Assembly (NCBI GenBank): GCA_964445985.1
Contig: CAYUMU010000097.1
Coordinates: forward strand, 1-23,035
From: CAYUMU01 sp964445985
Lineage (GTDB): Bacteria > Planctomycetota > Planctomycetia > Pirellulales > S012-138
Length of the DNA stretch: 23,035 nt
Direction: 5' to 3'
The notes under the pieces: generated by a model
What the model was told of the DNA's origin: nothing
The model's database searches: none
Seen by the model: the letters and a program-made list of their open reading frames with translations, nothing else
Program-made: the position numbers and the translations under genes
Part shown: piece after piece, positions 1 through 7,570 of the stretch
Numbering within the stretch: position 1 is the stretch's first letter
Layout: the number at the start of each line of letters is the position of its first letter

Positions 1-508
1 ACGAGCTCTGGAAACTCCCCTAACAAAGTTGGTGGCACGGGCGTCCCGCCAGGGTCCCATGCTACGCCCGCGGCGTAAGCATGAAAGGCAGGCACAAACA
101 ATCGCAGCGCACATCGCCAGACAGGCAGAACAAATCGTCGCGGGAGCAGATAGTCCCCGAGCCGTCAGCCCACCGCCTCGGTGCGCGTATCGCTCAACCG
201 TGGCAGGCCGGCGAAAAGGGAAACTGGTGCAAATCGCGGGTTTGGAAAAGTGCTTGCCCCGTTTACGATGCTTCTTCGCCCCCTCCCGATTGGAAGAGCA
301 GATCAACGGTTATGGTTCGCTTCCACGTCCATGGACACTGGGCAGAGCCGCGGGCACACGAAAAAAAACCTTTTGACAGTGCCACCCAGCCGGCTTGGTC
401 ATATTTTGCCTTTCCGGAATTCGCTTGAGCGAACGAGCCACCGCCGCGAGAATCGCTGGGTGGTGGCAATCTTTTCTCTCACGTCAGCAGAAGGGAGGGC
501 AGTGCTTC
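1..508. other. Region upstream of the first gene, no supported gene
   Basis: I find no convincing coding sequence here on either strand; the open frames lack recognisable domains and overlap one another. A stretch at about 209-263 resembles the core of a cobalamin riboswitch, but its expected helix is missing (see findings). A TTGACA hexamer lies at 373-378 without a well-spaced -10 box. CCACCCAGC at 382-390 can pair with GCTGGGTGG at 455-463, and TCGCT/AGCGA at 421-432 forms a small hairpin between them, so the leader of the downstream WD40 gene may be structured. Confidence 0.4.
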
Positions 509-1690
509 ATGACGACTCATTTCTCAACGGGCAGGCAGTGGTGGAGTATCGCCTGGGCCAGCCTATTCGCTTCGTTGTTTTGCCTGATGGCAATGCGCTC
601 GCTGGGAGCCGAACCCCGGCGTCTGGTTGGCCATTCGCACCCCGTGCTGAGCCTCGCTTTCTCTGGCGACGGCAAAAGTCTGGCCTCGCTGTCTCTGAAT
701 GGGGTGCATCCGGCGGGCGGCGAGCCGAGCGAGGGCGGTTGGGGAGTCTCCGGCAACATGGCCTGGGAAGGCAAGGTTTGGGACTTGGCTGAAGCGAAAA
801 CGCGTCTCAGCTTCGACCAAGATAGTTTGCCTGATAACAACACCAACCGGCGATTTGGGGAACTACCAGAAATGCCGCCCGTGCCGTTCGAGATCAAGAT
901 CTCGGCCAACGGCGAGGTTTTGGCACTGGAGGGAATGGGCGCTCAATTGCAGATTTGGGATGTGCGCTCCGGAAAACTGCAGCGAATCATTCGCACGCTA
1001 CCCAAGTCGAACCTGTTAAAGATGCTTCCGCCGGGTGGCTTCGCACTTTCCCCCGATGGGTTAACGGTGGCGACTACCCATCGGATGCCGCTGCCCAAAA
1101 GCTCTGTTCAACTTTGGAATGTTCGATCGGGCCGCCCTGGCAAACGGTTGTTATTGCCCGGCAATGGCAACACGTGGAACCAATGGCTCGAATTCTCGCC
1201 CGATGGGCAATTCTTGCTGGGGGATGGTGACGGCATTACCTTTCCCATTTGGAATGTCCGATCGGGCCACCAAATTGTCATCAAGTCCGATTTTGAACGG
1301 GCGATAGTCACCCCCAGCGGCAAGCAATTGGTCGCTTACACGGGAAAAATCACTTCTCCCTTCGAGACCTGGGATATCGCCAAGAAAAGCGTCGCTACAG
1401 TCACAGAACCGACGATCGCGTCAGATGCCGCCCTCCCCAAGCTCTTTTGGCGAGACGCCGGCGCCTTTTCGGCCGCCGCGGACTTGTTTGCGAAAGTGAG
1501 CAGCGATGGGAATGTGGTTGTCTTCCGAGTTGATACCGGCGAAGTCTGGCGAACGCTGGATACCGCCGAACATGCCGCGCTGTCGGTGGCGCTCTCTCCC
1601 AATGGCCGCTTACTTGCCGTCGGAGGCTTTAAAAGCCATGACATCCTGCTGTTCGAAATCCCAGCCCCCACGGATCCTGCGGACAAATAG
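509..1690 (+). CDS. Exported WD40 beta-propeller protein
   Basis: The protein has 393 residues. The ATG at 509 is chosen because GGAGGG lies at 494-499, nine bases upstream, and because a Sec-type signal peptide follows directly: a basic start, a hydrophobic stretch IAWASLFASLFCLMAM, and likely cleavage after SLGA near residue 34. The frame is open further upstream, but that part is not signal-like. The mature part shows about seven degenerate WD40 blades with S-P/G-D/N-G turns and strand ends such as IWDVRSG, LWNVRSG, IWNVRSG and TWDIAKK, enough for one closed propeller. WD40 propellers are binding scaffolds and no catalytic domain is attached, so the partner is unknown. The region between blades 1 and 2 (about residues 70-125) is longer than usual and poorly conserved. 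The gene stands alone; the next one starts 267 bases later with its own Shine-Dalgarno. Family is well supported, function is not. Confidence 0.85.
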   Translation: MTTHFSTGRQWWSIAWASLFASLFCLMAMRSLGAEPRRLVGHSHPVLSLAFSGDGKSLASLSLNGVHPAGGEPSEGGWGVSGNMAWEGKVWDLAEAKTRLSFDQDSLPDNNTNRRFGELPEMPPVPFEIKISANGEVLALEGMGAQLQIWDVRSGKLQRIIRTLPKSNLLKMLPPGGFALSPDGLTVATTHRMPLPKSSVQLWNVRSGRPGKRLLLPGNGNTWNQWLEFSPDGQFLLGDGDGITFPIWNVRSGHQIVIKSDFERAIVTPSGKQLVAYTGKITSPFETWDIAKKSVATVTEPTIASDAALPKLFWRDAGAFSAAADLFAKVSSDGNVVVFRVDTGEVWRTLDTAEHAALSVALSPNGRLLAVGGFKSHDILLFEIPAPTDPADK

Positions 1691-1946
1691 GCTTCGCCGA
1701 TCAACACACCCGCAAACCCTTTAACCGCCCCGCTCCAGTCACGACCAGCCCCTATCCCCCAGCCACCAGCCCCGATCCCAAGATTGATTGGCAATTTTTT
1801 ATGCGTTTTGTTAAAGTACCCCGTAACCCTTGGGGGTAATCCATCAATTGTTATCAGCGCGATGGGGGGCGAACGCAATGCATTATTGCCGCCCTACGTC
1901 GTGGTTTGTTGTTGATCCTCGGTGCCCCGTTGCTTCTCAGGATGTT

Positions 1947-1951
1947 GGAGG
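1947..1951 (+). promoter_or_regulatory. Shine-Dalgarno GGAGG fixing a GTG start
   Basis: GGAGG lies six bases before the GTG at 1958. It decides that start over the upstream in-frame GTG at 1922, which has no Shine-Dalgarno and would add twelve residues in front of the typical family start. Confidence 0.75.
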
Positions 1952-1957
1952 ACAATC

Positions 1958-3262
1958 GTGCTAAATCTATTCACCAACCATCGTTACCGGGACTGTGAAG
2001 GAGTCGCGCGGCGCGAGTTTCTCAAAGTGGGCGCGCTGGGGGCTGGCGGCATCTCGCTTCCCAGCTTGCTTGCAGCCCGCCAGGCTGCCGCGGCCGCGGG
2101 CCAAGAAGTCAAAGACACCGCGGTGGTTTGGGTTTGGCTCGGTGGTGGCCCCACGCATGTCGAAACCTTCGATCCCAAGCTCACCGCTCCCTCGGAATAC
2201 CGCAGCGTAACCGGCGAGGTCACGACCAAGATCCCCGGCGTGACCCTGGGCGGCACGTTCCCCAAAATGGCCGCCGTGGCCGACAAAATGGCGTTCGTGC
2301 GGTCGTTTGCCCACACCAACAGCGGGCATGGCGGCGGAACCCATTATGTAATGACGGGTTACGACAATAGAAATATCGACAATGGCGGCCTGCCCACCCG
2401 GCCCTCCATGGGCTCGATCGCGGCTCGGGTGCGGGGATCGAATCATCCCGTCACTGGCATGCCCACTTACGTGCGGTTGAACGGGATTGGCACCGATGGC
2501 CCCGCCTTCTTGGGCACGGCCTTCGCGCCCTTCGATCCCAACGGCGACGCCCGCCGCAACATGTCGCTGGTGGTGCCGGAGAATCGCTTCGCCGATCGCC
2601 GCACGCTGCTTGAAGGTCTCGATCGGGTCAATCGTCAGGCCGACCAGACCGGGTTGATGGAAGGGCTCGGCAAGTTCGAGCAGCAAGCTTTTAACCTGGT
2701 GCTGGGCAACGCCCCGGCGGCCTTCGATCTGAAAACCGAAGATCCCCGCGTGGTTCAACGCTACGGTTCGGGCTTGGGCGAAAAGCTGCTGCTGGCCCGG
2801 CGGTTGTGCGAATTGGGCTGCGGCTTTGTGACCGTGCAATACGGCGGTTGGGACATGCACAGCGGCATCGAAAGCAGCATGAAACGCCGCTCGCCCGAGT
2901 TGGATCATGCCGTGGCCACGTTTGTGGAAGACTGCGTGCAACGCAACCTCGACAAACGCATCTTGCTGGTCATTACCGGTGAGTTCGGCCGCACCCCCAA
3001 AATCAACCGCAATGCGGGCCGCGATCACTGGGCTCCGCTCAGCACGCTCGGCCTGGCCGGCGGCGGTTTGCAAATGGGGCAAACCGTGGGCGAATCGGCT
3101 CCCAAGGTCGACGTGCCGGGAAGCGCGCCCATCCGCCCGCAAGACCTGATGGCCACCGTGTTCCACGTGCTGGGCATCGACACCAAGCTTCAGTTCGTCA
3201 ACCCAGCGGGCCGCCCCGTCTACATGGTGGAAGACGGCAAGCCGATTGGCGAGTTGGTGTAG
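1958..3262 (+). CDS. Tat-exported DUF1501 (sulfatase-like fold) protein
   Basis: The protein has 434 residues and starts at GTG 1958. The N-terminus reads MLNLFTNHRYRDCEG followed by the twin-arginine motif RREFLKVG (residues 18-25) and a Gly/Ala/Leu-rich hydrophobic stretch, with likely cleavage in the Ala run near residue 47. This is the usual N-terminus of planctomycete DUF1501 proteins. Family signatures include GGPTHVETFDPK near residue 63, YGGWDMHSG in the middle and TGEFGRTPKINRNAGRDHW towards the C-terminus. DUF1501 proteins are related to the alkaline phosphatase/sulfatase superfamily, and in planctomycetes they often sit next to DUF1549/DUF1553 (cytochrome-type) genes. No such partner is present here, so this is a solitary copy. 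The length matches the family. The substrate is unknown. A strong terminator follows at 3297-3341. Confidence 0.92.
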   Translation: MLNLFTNHRYRDCEGVARREFLKVGALGAGGISLPSLLAARQAAAAAGQEVKDTAVVWVWLGGGPTHVETFDPKLTAPSEYRSVTGEVTTKIPGVTLGGTFPKMAAVADKMAFVRSFAHTNSGHGGGTHYVMTGYDNRNIDNGGLPTRPSMGSIAARVRGSNHPVTGMPTYVRLNGIGTDGPAFLGTAFAPFDPNGDARRNMSLVVPENRFADRRTLLEGLDRVNRQADQTGLMEGLGKFEQQAFNLVLGNAPAAFDLKTEDPRVVQRYGSGLGEKLLLARRLCELGCGFVTVQYGGWDMHSGIESSMKRRSPELDHAVATFVEDCVQRNLDKRILLVITGEFGRTPKINRNAGRDHWAPLSTLGLAGGGLQMGQTVGESAPKVDVPGSAPIRPQDLMATVFHVLGIDTKLQFVNPAGRPVYMVEDGKPIGELV

Positions 3263-3296
3263 ACCCATTCGCTCGGATCAAAACGATCAACCCAAG

Positions 3297-3341
3297 TGCC
3301 TCGCGATCACCGGTCTGCCGGGTTCGCGAGGCATTTTCTTT
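3297..3341 (+). terminator. Intrinsic terminator of the DUF1501 gene
   Basis: A perfect 10-bp stem (TGCCTCGCGA at 3297-3306, TCGCGAGGCA at 3324-3333) encloses a second CCGG/CCGG stem and is followed by TTTTCTTT. The T-rich side is on the plus strand, so it ends the DUF1501 transcript. It sits in the gap between convergent genes and has no T tract in the other direction. Confidence 0.85.
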
Positions 3342-3386
3342 GGGCCGGGCGCCTCGGTTGCCTCGCTCCACCTGCGGAGTGCCGGT

Positions 3387-3944
3387 TCAAGCTGGAGAAG
3401 TGCTTGGCGGGCGACGCTTGAGCACCGCGCGGCACTCCTGAAAGAATGCGTGGTAGTCGGCCCTGCGATAGTCGGGAAAGGTCCACGGCAGCGGTTGCCA
3501 GTGCCCATCGCGAAAGTTGAGCGTGACCTCGGCGTAAATGCCGTTGCTCAGATAGATCCGATGGGCGTGATCCTTCGTCGAGGCCAGTACCAATTTGGCC
3601 AGGGTGAGATAGCCTGGGTCGAGATTGAGAGGCCGAGGTTCTTGGCCATGAAAGGTTTGCGCAAACTCTTGTTCCCAGTGGTTGGCATCGAGCTTGATCT
3701 GGGATAACTGCTCGGGCGGAACCGGCCGCTCAAAGGCCAAAAACTGTTTGCGCAAGCCGGCCCCCATGCTGGGTTCGTAATAGTCCGTTTCCTCAAAGGC
3801 GAATCGCTCGCTGGCTGCGGCCACCGGTCCCCAAACCGATTCGGCCCGCTCGCGCGCCCAATCGAGGGCCTGCGCATGCCGGCTGAAGGCGGCCAAGATC
3901 AGCAAAATCGGCGGATGCGACCGAAGCTCACCCAACGGGGCCAC
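3387..3944 (-). CDS. DUF4416 family protein
   Basis: The protein has 185 residues. The GTG at 3944 is the only reasonable start because an in-frame TGA lies two codons upstream. The match to DUF4416 is good along the length: FEETDYYEPSMGAGL in the first half, then NLDPGYLTLAKLVLASTKDH, HRIYLSNGIYAEVTL, and QPLPWTFPDYRRADY near the end. The family is found in many deep-branching bacteria and has no assigned biochemical role that I know of. There is no signal peptide or membrane segment, so it is probably cytoplasmic. It lies convergent to the DUF1501 gene and 255 bases downstream of the DtxR-type regulator on the same strand, so shared transcription is possible but not shown. Confidence 0.82.
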   Translation of the reverse strand: MAPLGELRSHPPILLILAAFSRHAQALDWARERAESVWGPVAAASERFAFEETDYYEPSMGAGLRKQFLAFERPVPPEQLSQIKLDANHWEQEFAQTFHGQEPRPLNLDPGYLTLAKLVLASTKDHAHRIYLSNGIYAEVTLNFRDGHWQPLPWTFPDYRRADYHAFFQECRAVLKRRPPSTSPA

Positions 3945-4097
3945 CTTTCACTTTCAGGGGGGCATCGATTGTTTACTTCTTGGATTGTAGGGAGACATTA
4001 CTTAACGCGGGTAAACCGCAAACAGACGTTGAGGCATTAAAGTTCTCTGCAGCTTGCAGAGATGTTAACGAGCAAGAAACTATGCCCATTCCAAACC

Positions 4098-4122
4098 GTC
4101 ATTCCGCGAAGGCGGGAATCCA
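4098..4122. repeat. Short imperfect palindrome of the GTCATTCC...GGGAATCC type
   Basis: ATTCCGCG and GGCGGGAAT form an imperfect hairpin in the gap between the DtxR-type and DUF4416 genes. The sequence resembles intergenic palindromes that are dispersed in many bacterial genomes. It is the only copy I see in this window, so its repeat nature is inferred. Confidence 0.4.
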
Positions 4123-4199
4123 GTTGCGGCGGAGGCGACGCGGCGATTAACAACGGATTGGACGGGAAACGACACGGGAAGTTATTTTTCGATGGCCCC

Positions 4200-4865
4200 T
4201 TAGGTTGACGAAGTATTGCGATCCACCACCAGTTGCGCCGCGGCCTGGTGGCCGAGGGTGGCCTGATGGGCTCCCAGTTGCACGGTCACAATTCCGGCCT
4301 CGGATCGGTTGGCAATCATTTCGCCTTCGGCTCCCAGTTCCAGGTGCGATTCGCTTAAGAATCGCAAGAACTCGGGCGATTGGTCCAGCACGCGAACCAG
4401 GCGGAAGCCTTCGCCCACGGAGCAACTGGAGAGCCGTTCGCCCACATGATCGGCCAGGCTGCCATCGGCTTTGGGAATGGGGTCGCCGTGAGGGTCCACA
4501 TCGGGGAAGCCCAGGTAGGCATCGATGCGGTCAATCAGGTTTTCACTAACCGCGTGTTCCAGGTGTTCGGCTTCTTCGTGAACTTCATCCCAGGTCAGCC
4601 CTAGGGTCTTCGAAAGGAACAGCTCGATCAGCCGGTGCCGGCGGAGGACGCGCAAGGCCAGCTTGGTGCCCACGGGCGTAAGGCAAACGCCTTCGTAGGG
4701 GGTGTAGGTCGCCAGGCCGTTTTCGCCCAGCGTTTTGAGCATGCTGGTGACGGTGCCAGGAGAGACACTGAGGGCGGTCGCCAACTTACCCGTCGGCGCT
4801 GGTTCGGCTTCCGCGCAGAGCTGAAAGATGGCCTTCAGGTAGTTTTCGACGGTCAAGCTCGGCAA
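4200..4865 (-). CDS. DtxR/MntR-family metal-dependent transcriptional regulator
   Basis: With the TTG start at 4865 the protein has 221 residues; GGAG lies about eight bases upstream. A GTG at 5012 would add 49 Pro/Ser/Arg-rich residues without a Shine-Dalgarno, so the start is uncertain. Domain order: winged helix-turn-helix (about 1-70, recognition region ALSVSPGTVTSMLKTL), dimerisation and metal-binding domain (about 71-135, RRHRLIELFL then HEEAEHLEHAVSE), and a C-terminal FeoA/SH3-like domain (about 150-215). Conserved metal ligands visible are H77, E81, H96, E100, E103 and H104. E100 replaces the Cys of DtxR, as in MntR. The N-terminal ligand position is Asn8 (Asp in MntR, Met in DtxR) and Lys11 replaces MntR Glu11. 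The family represses or activates iron or manganese homeostasis genes. No transporter gene is nearby; the upstream neighbour on the same strand encodes the Cys-rich secreted protein. Confidence 0.88.
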   Translation of the reverse strand: MPSLTVENYLKAIFQLCAEAEPAPTGKLATALSVSPGTVTSMLKTLGENGLATYTPYEGVCLTPVGTKLALRVLRRHRLIELFLSKTLGLTWDEVHEEAEHLEHAVSENLIDRIDAYLGFPDVDPHGDPIPKADGSLADHVGERLSSCSVGEGFRLVRVLDQSPEFLRFLSESHLELGAEGEMIANRSEAGIVTVQLGAHQATLGHQAAAQLVVDRNTSST

Positions 4866-5108
4866 GGTTCCGGCTCCGATGGATGAAAACGCTCCGCCGG
4901 GGCCCCTGGGGGGCGCGGAGTTGCCGTTGCCTCGGCTGGCAGACGCAGGCAGCGTGGACGATGGATGTCGCCGACCCTCTCCCGGCGGTATGCGGGAATG
5001 GGCGGCCGGCACTGATTCTAGATTGCGCCTGCCGCCGCGGCAAACGTTGGATTGCCGAATGAAGAAGGGATGATGGCCGGGAGACGAGGGCGCGAAGACG
5101 CGGCCGCC
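4866..5108. other. Gap between the Cys-rich gene terminator and the DtxR-type gene
   Basis: Apart from a possible 49-codon N-terminal extension of the regulator (GTG at 5012), I see no gene here. There is no obvious promoter hexamer pair for the regulator on the minus strand. Confidence 0.4.
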
Positions 5109-5150
5109 AAAAAAGAAACGGCTCCTCGGGAAGATCCGAGGAGCCGTTTC
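5109..5150 (-). terminator. Strong intrinsic terminator of the Cys-rich gene
   Basis: A perfect 15-bp stem (arms 5115-5129 and 5136-5150, core GGCTCCTCGG/CCGAGGAGCC) with a 6-base loop is followed, reading the minus strand, by six T residues (5114-5109). It begins 40 bases after the Cys-rich stop codon. The strength suggests a highly transcribed gene insulated from the regulator downstream. Confidence 0.9.
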
Positions 5151-5189
5151 CTATGCAAAGTAGATCGGGTCGCTTCCGCGACGCGTTAC

Positions 5190-5633
5190 TTAGTTGCAGC
5201 AGCTCGAGGCGCAGCCACAGCTGGGTTCGCAGCAGCTCGAGGCGCAGCCACAGCTCGGCTCGCAGCAGCTCGAGGCGCAGCCACAGCTCGGTTCGCAGCA
5301 GCTCGAGCAGCAGCTCTTCTTCTTGCAGGCAAACATGCCCTTCAGCTTGGAGAACAGACCGCACTTTTTCTTGCAGCAGCAGGGGGCGGGCTCGCAGCAG
5401 CTCGGAGCGCATCCGCAGCTGGGCTCGCAGCTCGAGGCGCAGCCACAGCTGGGTTCGCAGCAGCTCGAGGCGCAGCCACAGCTAGGCTCGCAGCAGCTCG
5501 AGGCACAGCCGCAGCTGGGCTCACACGACGAACAACATTTCTTCTTGCCGAACAGACCGGCTTCCGCTCCGCTGGTGGCGAAGGCAACGAAAGCGAGGGC
5601 CAACAAAGCGGGCAAACAAATACGTTTGGCCAT
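5190..5633 (-). CDS. Secreted Cys-rich repeat protein (CCEPSCGCASS repeats)
   Basis: The protein has 147 residues. The ATG at 5633 has AGGAG eight bases upstream. Residues 1-25 form a clear Sec signal peptide (KR, then LPALLALAFVAFA, cleavage after AEA). The mature 122 residues contain 39 cysteines (32%). Two arrays of the unit CCEPSCGCASS, four copies near the N-terminus and three at the C-terminus, flank a Lys/Cys spacer with CCCKKKC and a GLFSKLK segment that echoes GLFGKKK at the mature N-terminus. At DNA level the units are 33-bp near-identical tandem repeats. No known enzyme domain is present. Plausible roles are a disulfide-crosslinked envelope component, since planctomycete envelopes are known to be rich in Cys/Pro protein, or a metal-binding protein, given the metalloregulator next door. 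The gene is transcribed alone up to its own terminator. The reading frame is certain; the function is inferred. Confidence 0.85.
   Translation of the reverse strand: MAKRICLPALLALAFVAFATSGAEAGLFGKKKCCSSCEPSCGCASSCCEPSCGCASSCCEPSCGCASSCEPSCGCAPSCCEPAPCCCKKKCGLFSKLKGMFACKKKSCCSSCCEPSCGCASSCCEPSCGCASSCCEPSCGCASSCCN
5194..5530. repeat. Two clusters of 33-bp tandem coding repeats
   Basis: Units of about 33 bp built from GCAGCAGCTCGAGGCGCAGC recur at about 5194-5307 and 5396-5530. They encode the CCEPSCGCASS peptide unit on the minus strand. Near-identity between units suggests recent expansion or homogenisation, and makes the copy number prone to change or to assembly error. Confidence 0.85.
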
Positions 5634-5997
5634 GAGGAGGACTCCTAAGGGTAAACAAACTGGGTAGCGTGAGAAAGCTTGGACGCCAGAAACAGGTATC
5701 GTCGCGTCTGCCCAGTTTCTTCAAATGCCCGAGTTTGTTTCACCGGAATTCTCCCCCGGCGGCAGGCGAGTTTACCGAACAGCGCGGTTATGCCCATTGG
5801 ACGGCGCCCAAGCGTAGGCAATGCATGTACTTCGTCGCTGAAAGTGGGCGACGGGTCGCTGACTGCAAGCTAGCGGGCTGATGGCTAATCACGCGGCCAA
5901 AGGGAAACGAGTCCCCCCCACGAACCGCGGGCCTCGCTATCGCCTGAACTTGGATGCCCAGCCCCAACGACGTCGGAGGGTAAGTCGTGGGCGACGA
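5634..5997. other. Upstream region of the Cys-rich gene, no supported gene
   Basis: This is the leader and promoter region of the Cys-rich gene (minus strand) and the 3' flank of the small membrane protein gene. AAACAAACT at 5653-5661 recurs inverted as AGTTTGTTT at 5732-5740, a 9-bp inverted repeat with 70 bases between arms. The Shine-Dalgarno AGGAG is followed by TCCTCCTC, so AGGA and TCCT can pair locally. I cannot place a confident -35/-10 pair. Confidence 0.4.
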
Positions 5998-6189
5998 CTA
6001 CTTGGGCTGCGAATAGCCTTCGAGAATGCGGCCGAGCCAGAACGCGCTCACTCCTGCCACAAGCATGGTGAGCATTTGCCCTACGTTGATTAAGGGGAGG
6101 CCATTGGGGCCTTTGAGAAGCTGCATGATCAGGGCCAGCGGCGGCAGAACCAGGCCTACAATCTGCAATAGCCGGGCAAAGGGACGCAT
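5998..6189 (-). CDS. Small membrane protein, two predicted helices
   Basis: From ATG 6189 the protein has 63 residues; a GTG at 6243 would add 18 residues of less plausible sequence. Two hydrophobic segments are visible, LLQIVGLVLPPLALIMQLL and MLTMLVAGVSAFWLGRIL, followed by a short polar tail EGYSQPK. The N-terminal MRPFARLLQIVGLVLPP and the FWLGRILEGY end look like a small conserved planctomycete membrane protein, but I cannot name a function. No Shine-Dalgarno is visible. The gene is divergent from the second WD40 gene with a 327-base gap. Confidence 0.65.
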   Translation of the reverse strand: MRPFARLLQIVGLVLPPLALIMQLLKGPNGLPLINVGQMLTMLVAGVSAFWLGRILEGYSQPK

Positions 6190-6516
6190 CAGTAGCACAA
6201 TCTCGCAGGTTATGGCTGGGCCTGTTATGAACGGGGCGAACACCGGGCAGCCTGAGACTTCTTCGCGGCGCTTGCCATGATAGCATCGCGGCTCGACCGG
6301 TGGCAGTGGCGGCCTGTCGCCGCTGGTAGATATCGTTGCCGCCGGTCCCAGCCGGAATTTTCGGCAAAGTTTGCTCAGGTTCGGCTCGCCTGCAAGTGGG
6401 CGACTAACCGATAAGGAAAGAGGTTCTGGTGGGGTCCGCTGCGCGCCGGTTGCATGAAGAGGCGCGCGGGTCCACCTGCTTTCTTATTGCCCCGAAATTA
6501 GTGAAGGCCTAGACCT
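6190..6516. other. Divergent intergenic region, no supported gene
   Basis: This separates the small membrane protein (minus) from the second WD40 gene (plus) and should hold promoters for both. GGTGG and CCACC segments around 6429-6478 allow a weak hairpin in the WD40 leader. GAAGG at 6503-6507 is the likely Shine-Dalgarno for the ATG at 6517. I see no clear -35/-10 pair. Confidence 0.35.
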
Positions 6517-7557
6517 ATGACCGTACGGCGATGGCTGTCGGCGTTGATGCTGCAACTGGGACTGGTGTGGTTGGCTCACGGTGGGGTCGCATTGGCCGAT
6601 CCCCCGGCCACGATCACGCCCATCCGCACCATTCAGGTTGCGCGGGACCCAGGGCAAGCCCAGGCGCCGGTGATCTCGGCGGTGGCGCTCAGCCCCGATG
6701 GCAGCCAGGTTGCGGCCGGCGGCGATGACCATTTTGTGCGAGTTTGGCAAACCAGCGACGGCGCGCAAACGAAAATGCTGCGTGGTCATCAGGACTGGGT
6801 CCGGAGCGTTTCATTCAGCCGCGACGGCCGCATGCTGATTTCGGCCGGAGAAGATCGCAATATTCTGTTCTGGGATTTGCAAACGGGCGCCCTGGCGCGC
6901 ACGCTCACGCTGAACACGCCTGCCATCTACGCAACCCAGTTCGATCCGCAAGGATCGGTGTTTGGCGTGGTGGGGTTCACGCCCAAGTTGAGTATTTACC
7001 GGTCCGAAGGCCAATTGCAGATGGAGCTTGACTGCCCCTGCCGCGATATGCGGGCTTTGGCGTTTTCTCCCGACGGGCGAATGTTGGCGGCCGCGGGGCA
7101 AGATGGCCGCCTTGCCATCTGGGAGATTGCGACCGGTCGGCAGATCCATTTGATTCAGGCAGATCGCCGCCGGGTGCGTTCGGTGGAGTTCTCGCCCGAC
7201 AGCGCCAAGATTGCCACCGGCGGCGAAGGTCTGAACGTGACCGTTTGGGACGTGCTCACCGGCCAGCCGCTGTATTCTCTCCCCAGCAGGCCGGGCAAAG
7301 TGCTCAGCATGCTGTTTCTCGACAGCAACCAACTGGTGACGGGTGGAACGGACAACGTTGTGCGGGTTTGGGATGTGCAAGAGCAGACAGAAACCATGCG
7401 GTTGGTCGGGCATACCGGAACGGTAACCTCGCTGGCACTCGATCGGACTCGCAATGTGCTGGTGAGCGGCAGCTACGATACTTCGCTGATGTTTTGGGAT
7501 CTCAATCGTCGCGGGGCGGGCAATACGGCCACCGTGCCTGGCAACCCTCCGCGTTAA
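6517..7557 (+). CDS. Exported seven-bladed WD40 beta-propeller protein
   Basis: The protein has 346 residues. The ATG at 6517 follows GAAGG by nine bases. A Sec signal peptide spans about residues 1-27 (RRWLSALMLQLGLVWLAHGGVALA, cleavage before DPP). Seven WD40 blades can be counted by their strand ends: VRVWQT, ILFWDL, LSIYRS, LAIWEI, VTVWDV, VRVWDV and LMFWDL. These account for almost the whole mature chain, so it should form one closed propeller. Typical turns SPDG/SRDG/SPDS and GH before the next blade are present. There is no enzyme domain or anchor. It is a binding scaffold in the periplasm or outside the cell with unknown partner. It shares domain type but not detailed sequence with the WD40 protein at 509-1690. 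The surface-protein gene starts 240 bases downstream on the same strand, with repeat DNA between them. Confidence 0.9.
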   Translation: MTVRRWLSALMLQLGLVWLAHGGVALADPPATITPIRTIQVARDPGQAQAPVISAVALSPDGSQVAAGGDDHFVRVWQTSDGAQTKMLRGHQDWVRSVSFSRDGRMLISAGEDRNILFWDLQTGALARTLTLNTPAIYATQFDPQGSVFGVVGFTPKLSIYRSEGQLQMELDCPCRDMRALAFSPDGRMLAAAGQDGRLAIWEIATGRQIHLIQADRRRVRSVEFSPDSAKIATGGEGLNVTVWDVLTGQPLYSLPSRPGKVLSMLFLDSNQLVTGGTDNVVRVWDVQEQTETMRLVGHTGTVTSLALDRTRNVLVSGSYDTSLMFWDLNRRGAGNTATVPGNPPR

Positions 7558-7570
7558 AGCCTATCCAATG

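Noticed and set aside
1967..3268. Long minus-strand open frame of 433 codons opposite the DUF1501 gene
   Set aside because: It is the shadow of a GC-rich gene: His/Gly/Ala-rich, without domains, and exactly opposite a well-recognised protein with a good start.
5052..5648. Plus-strand Ala/Arg- and Gln-rich repeat frames opposite the Cys-rich gene
   Set aside because: Repeats of 33 bp are open in several frames; only the minus-strand frame has a signal peptide, a Shine-Dalgarno and a terminator in the right place.
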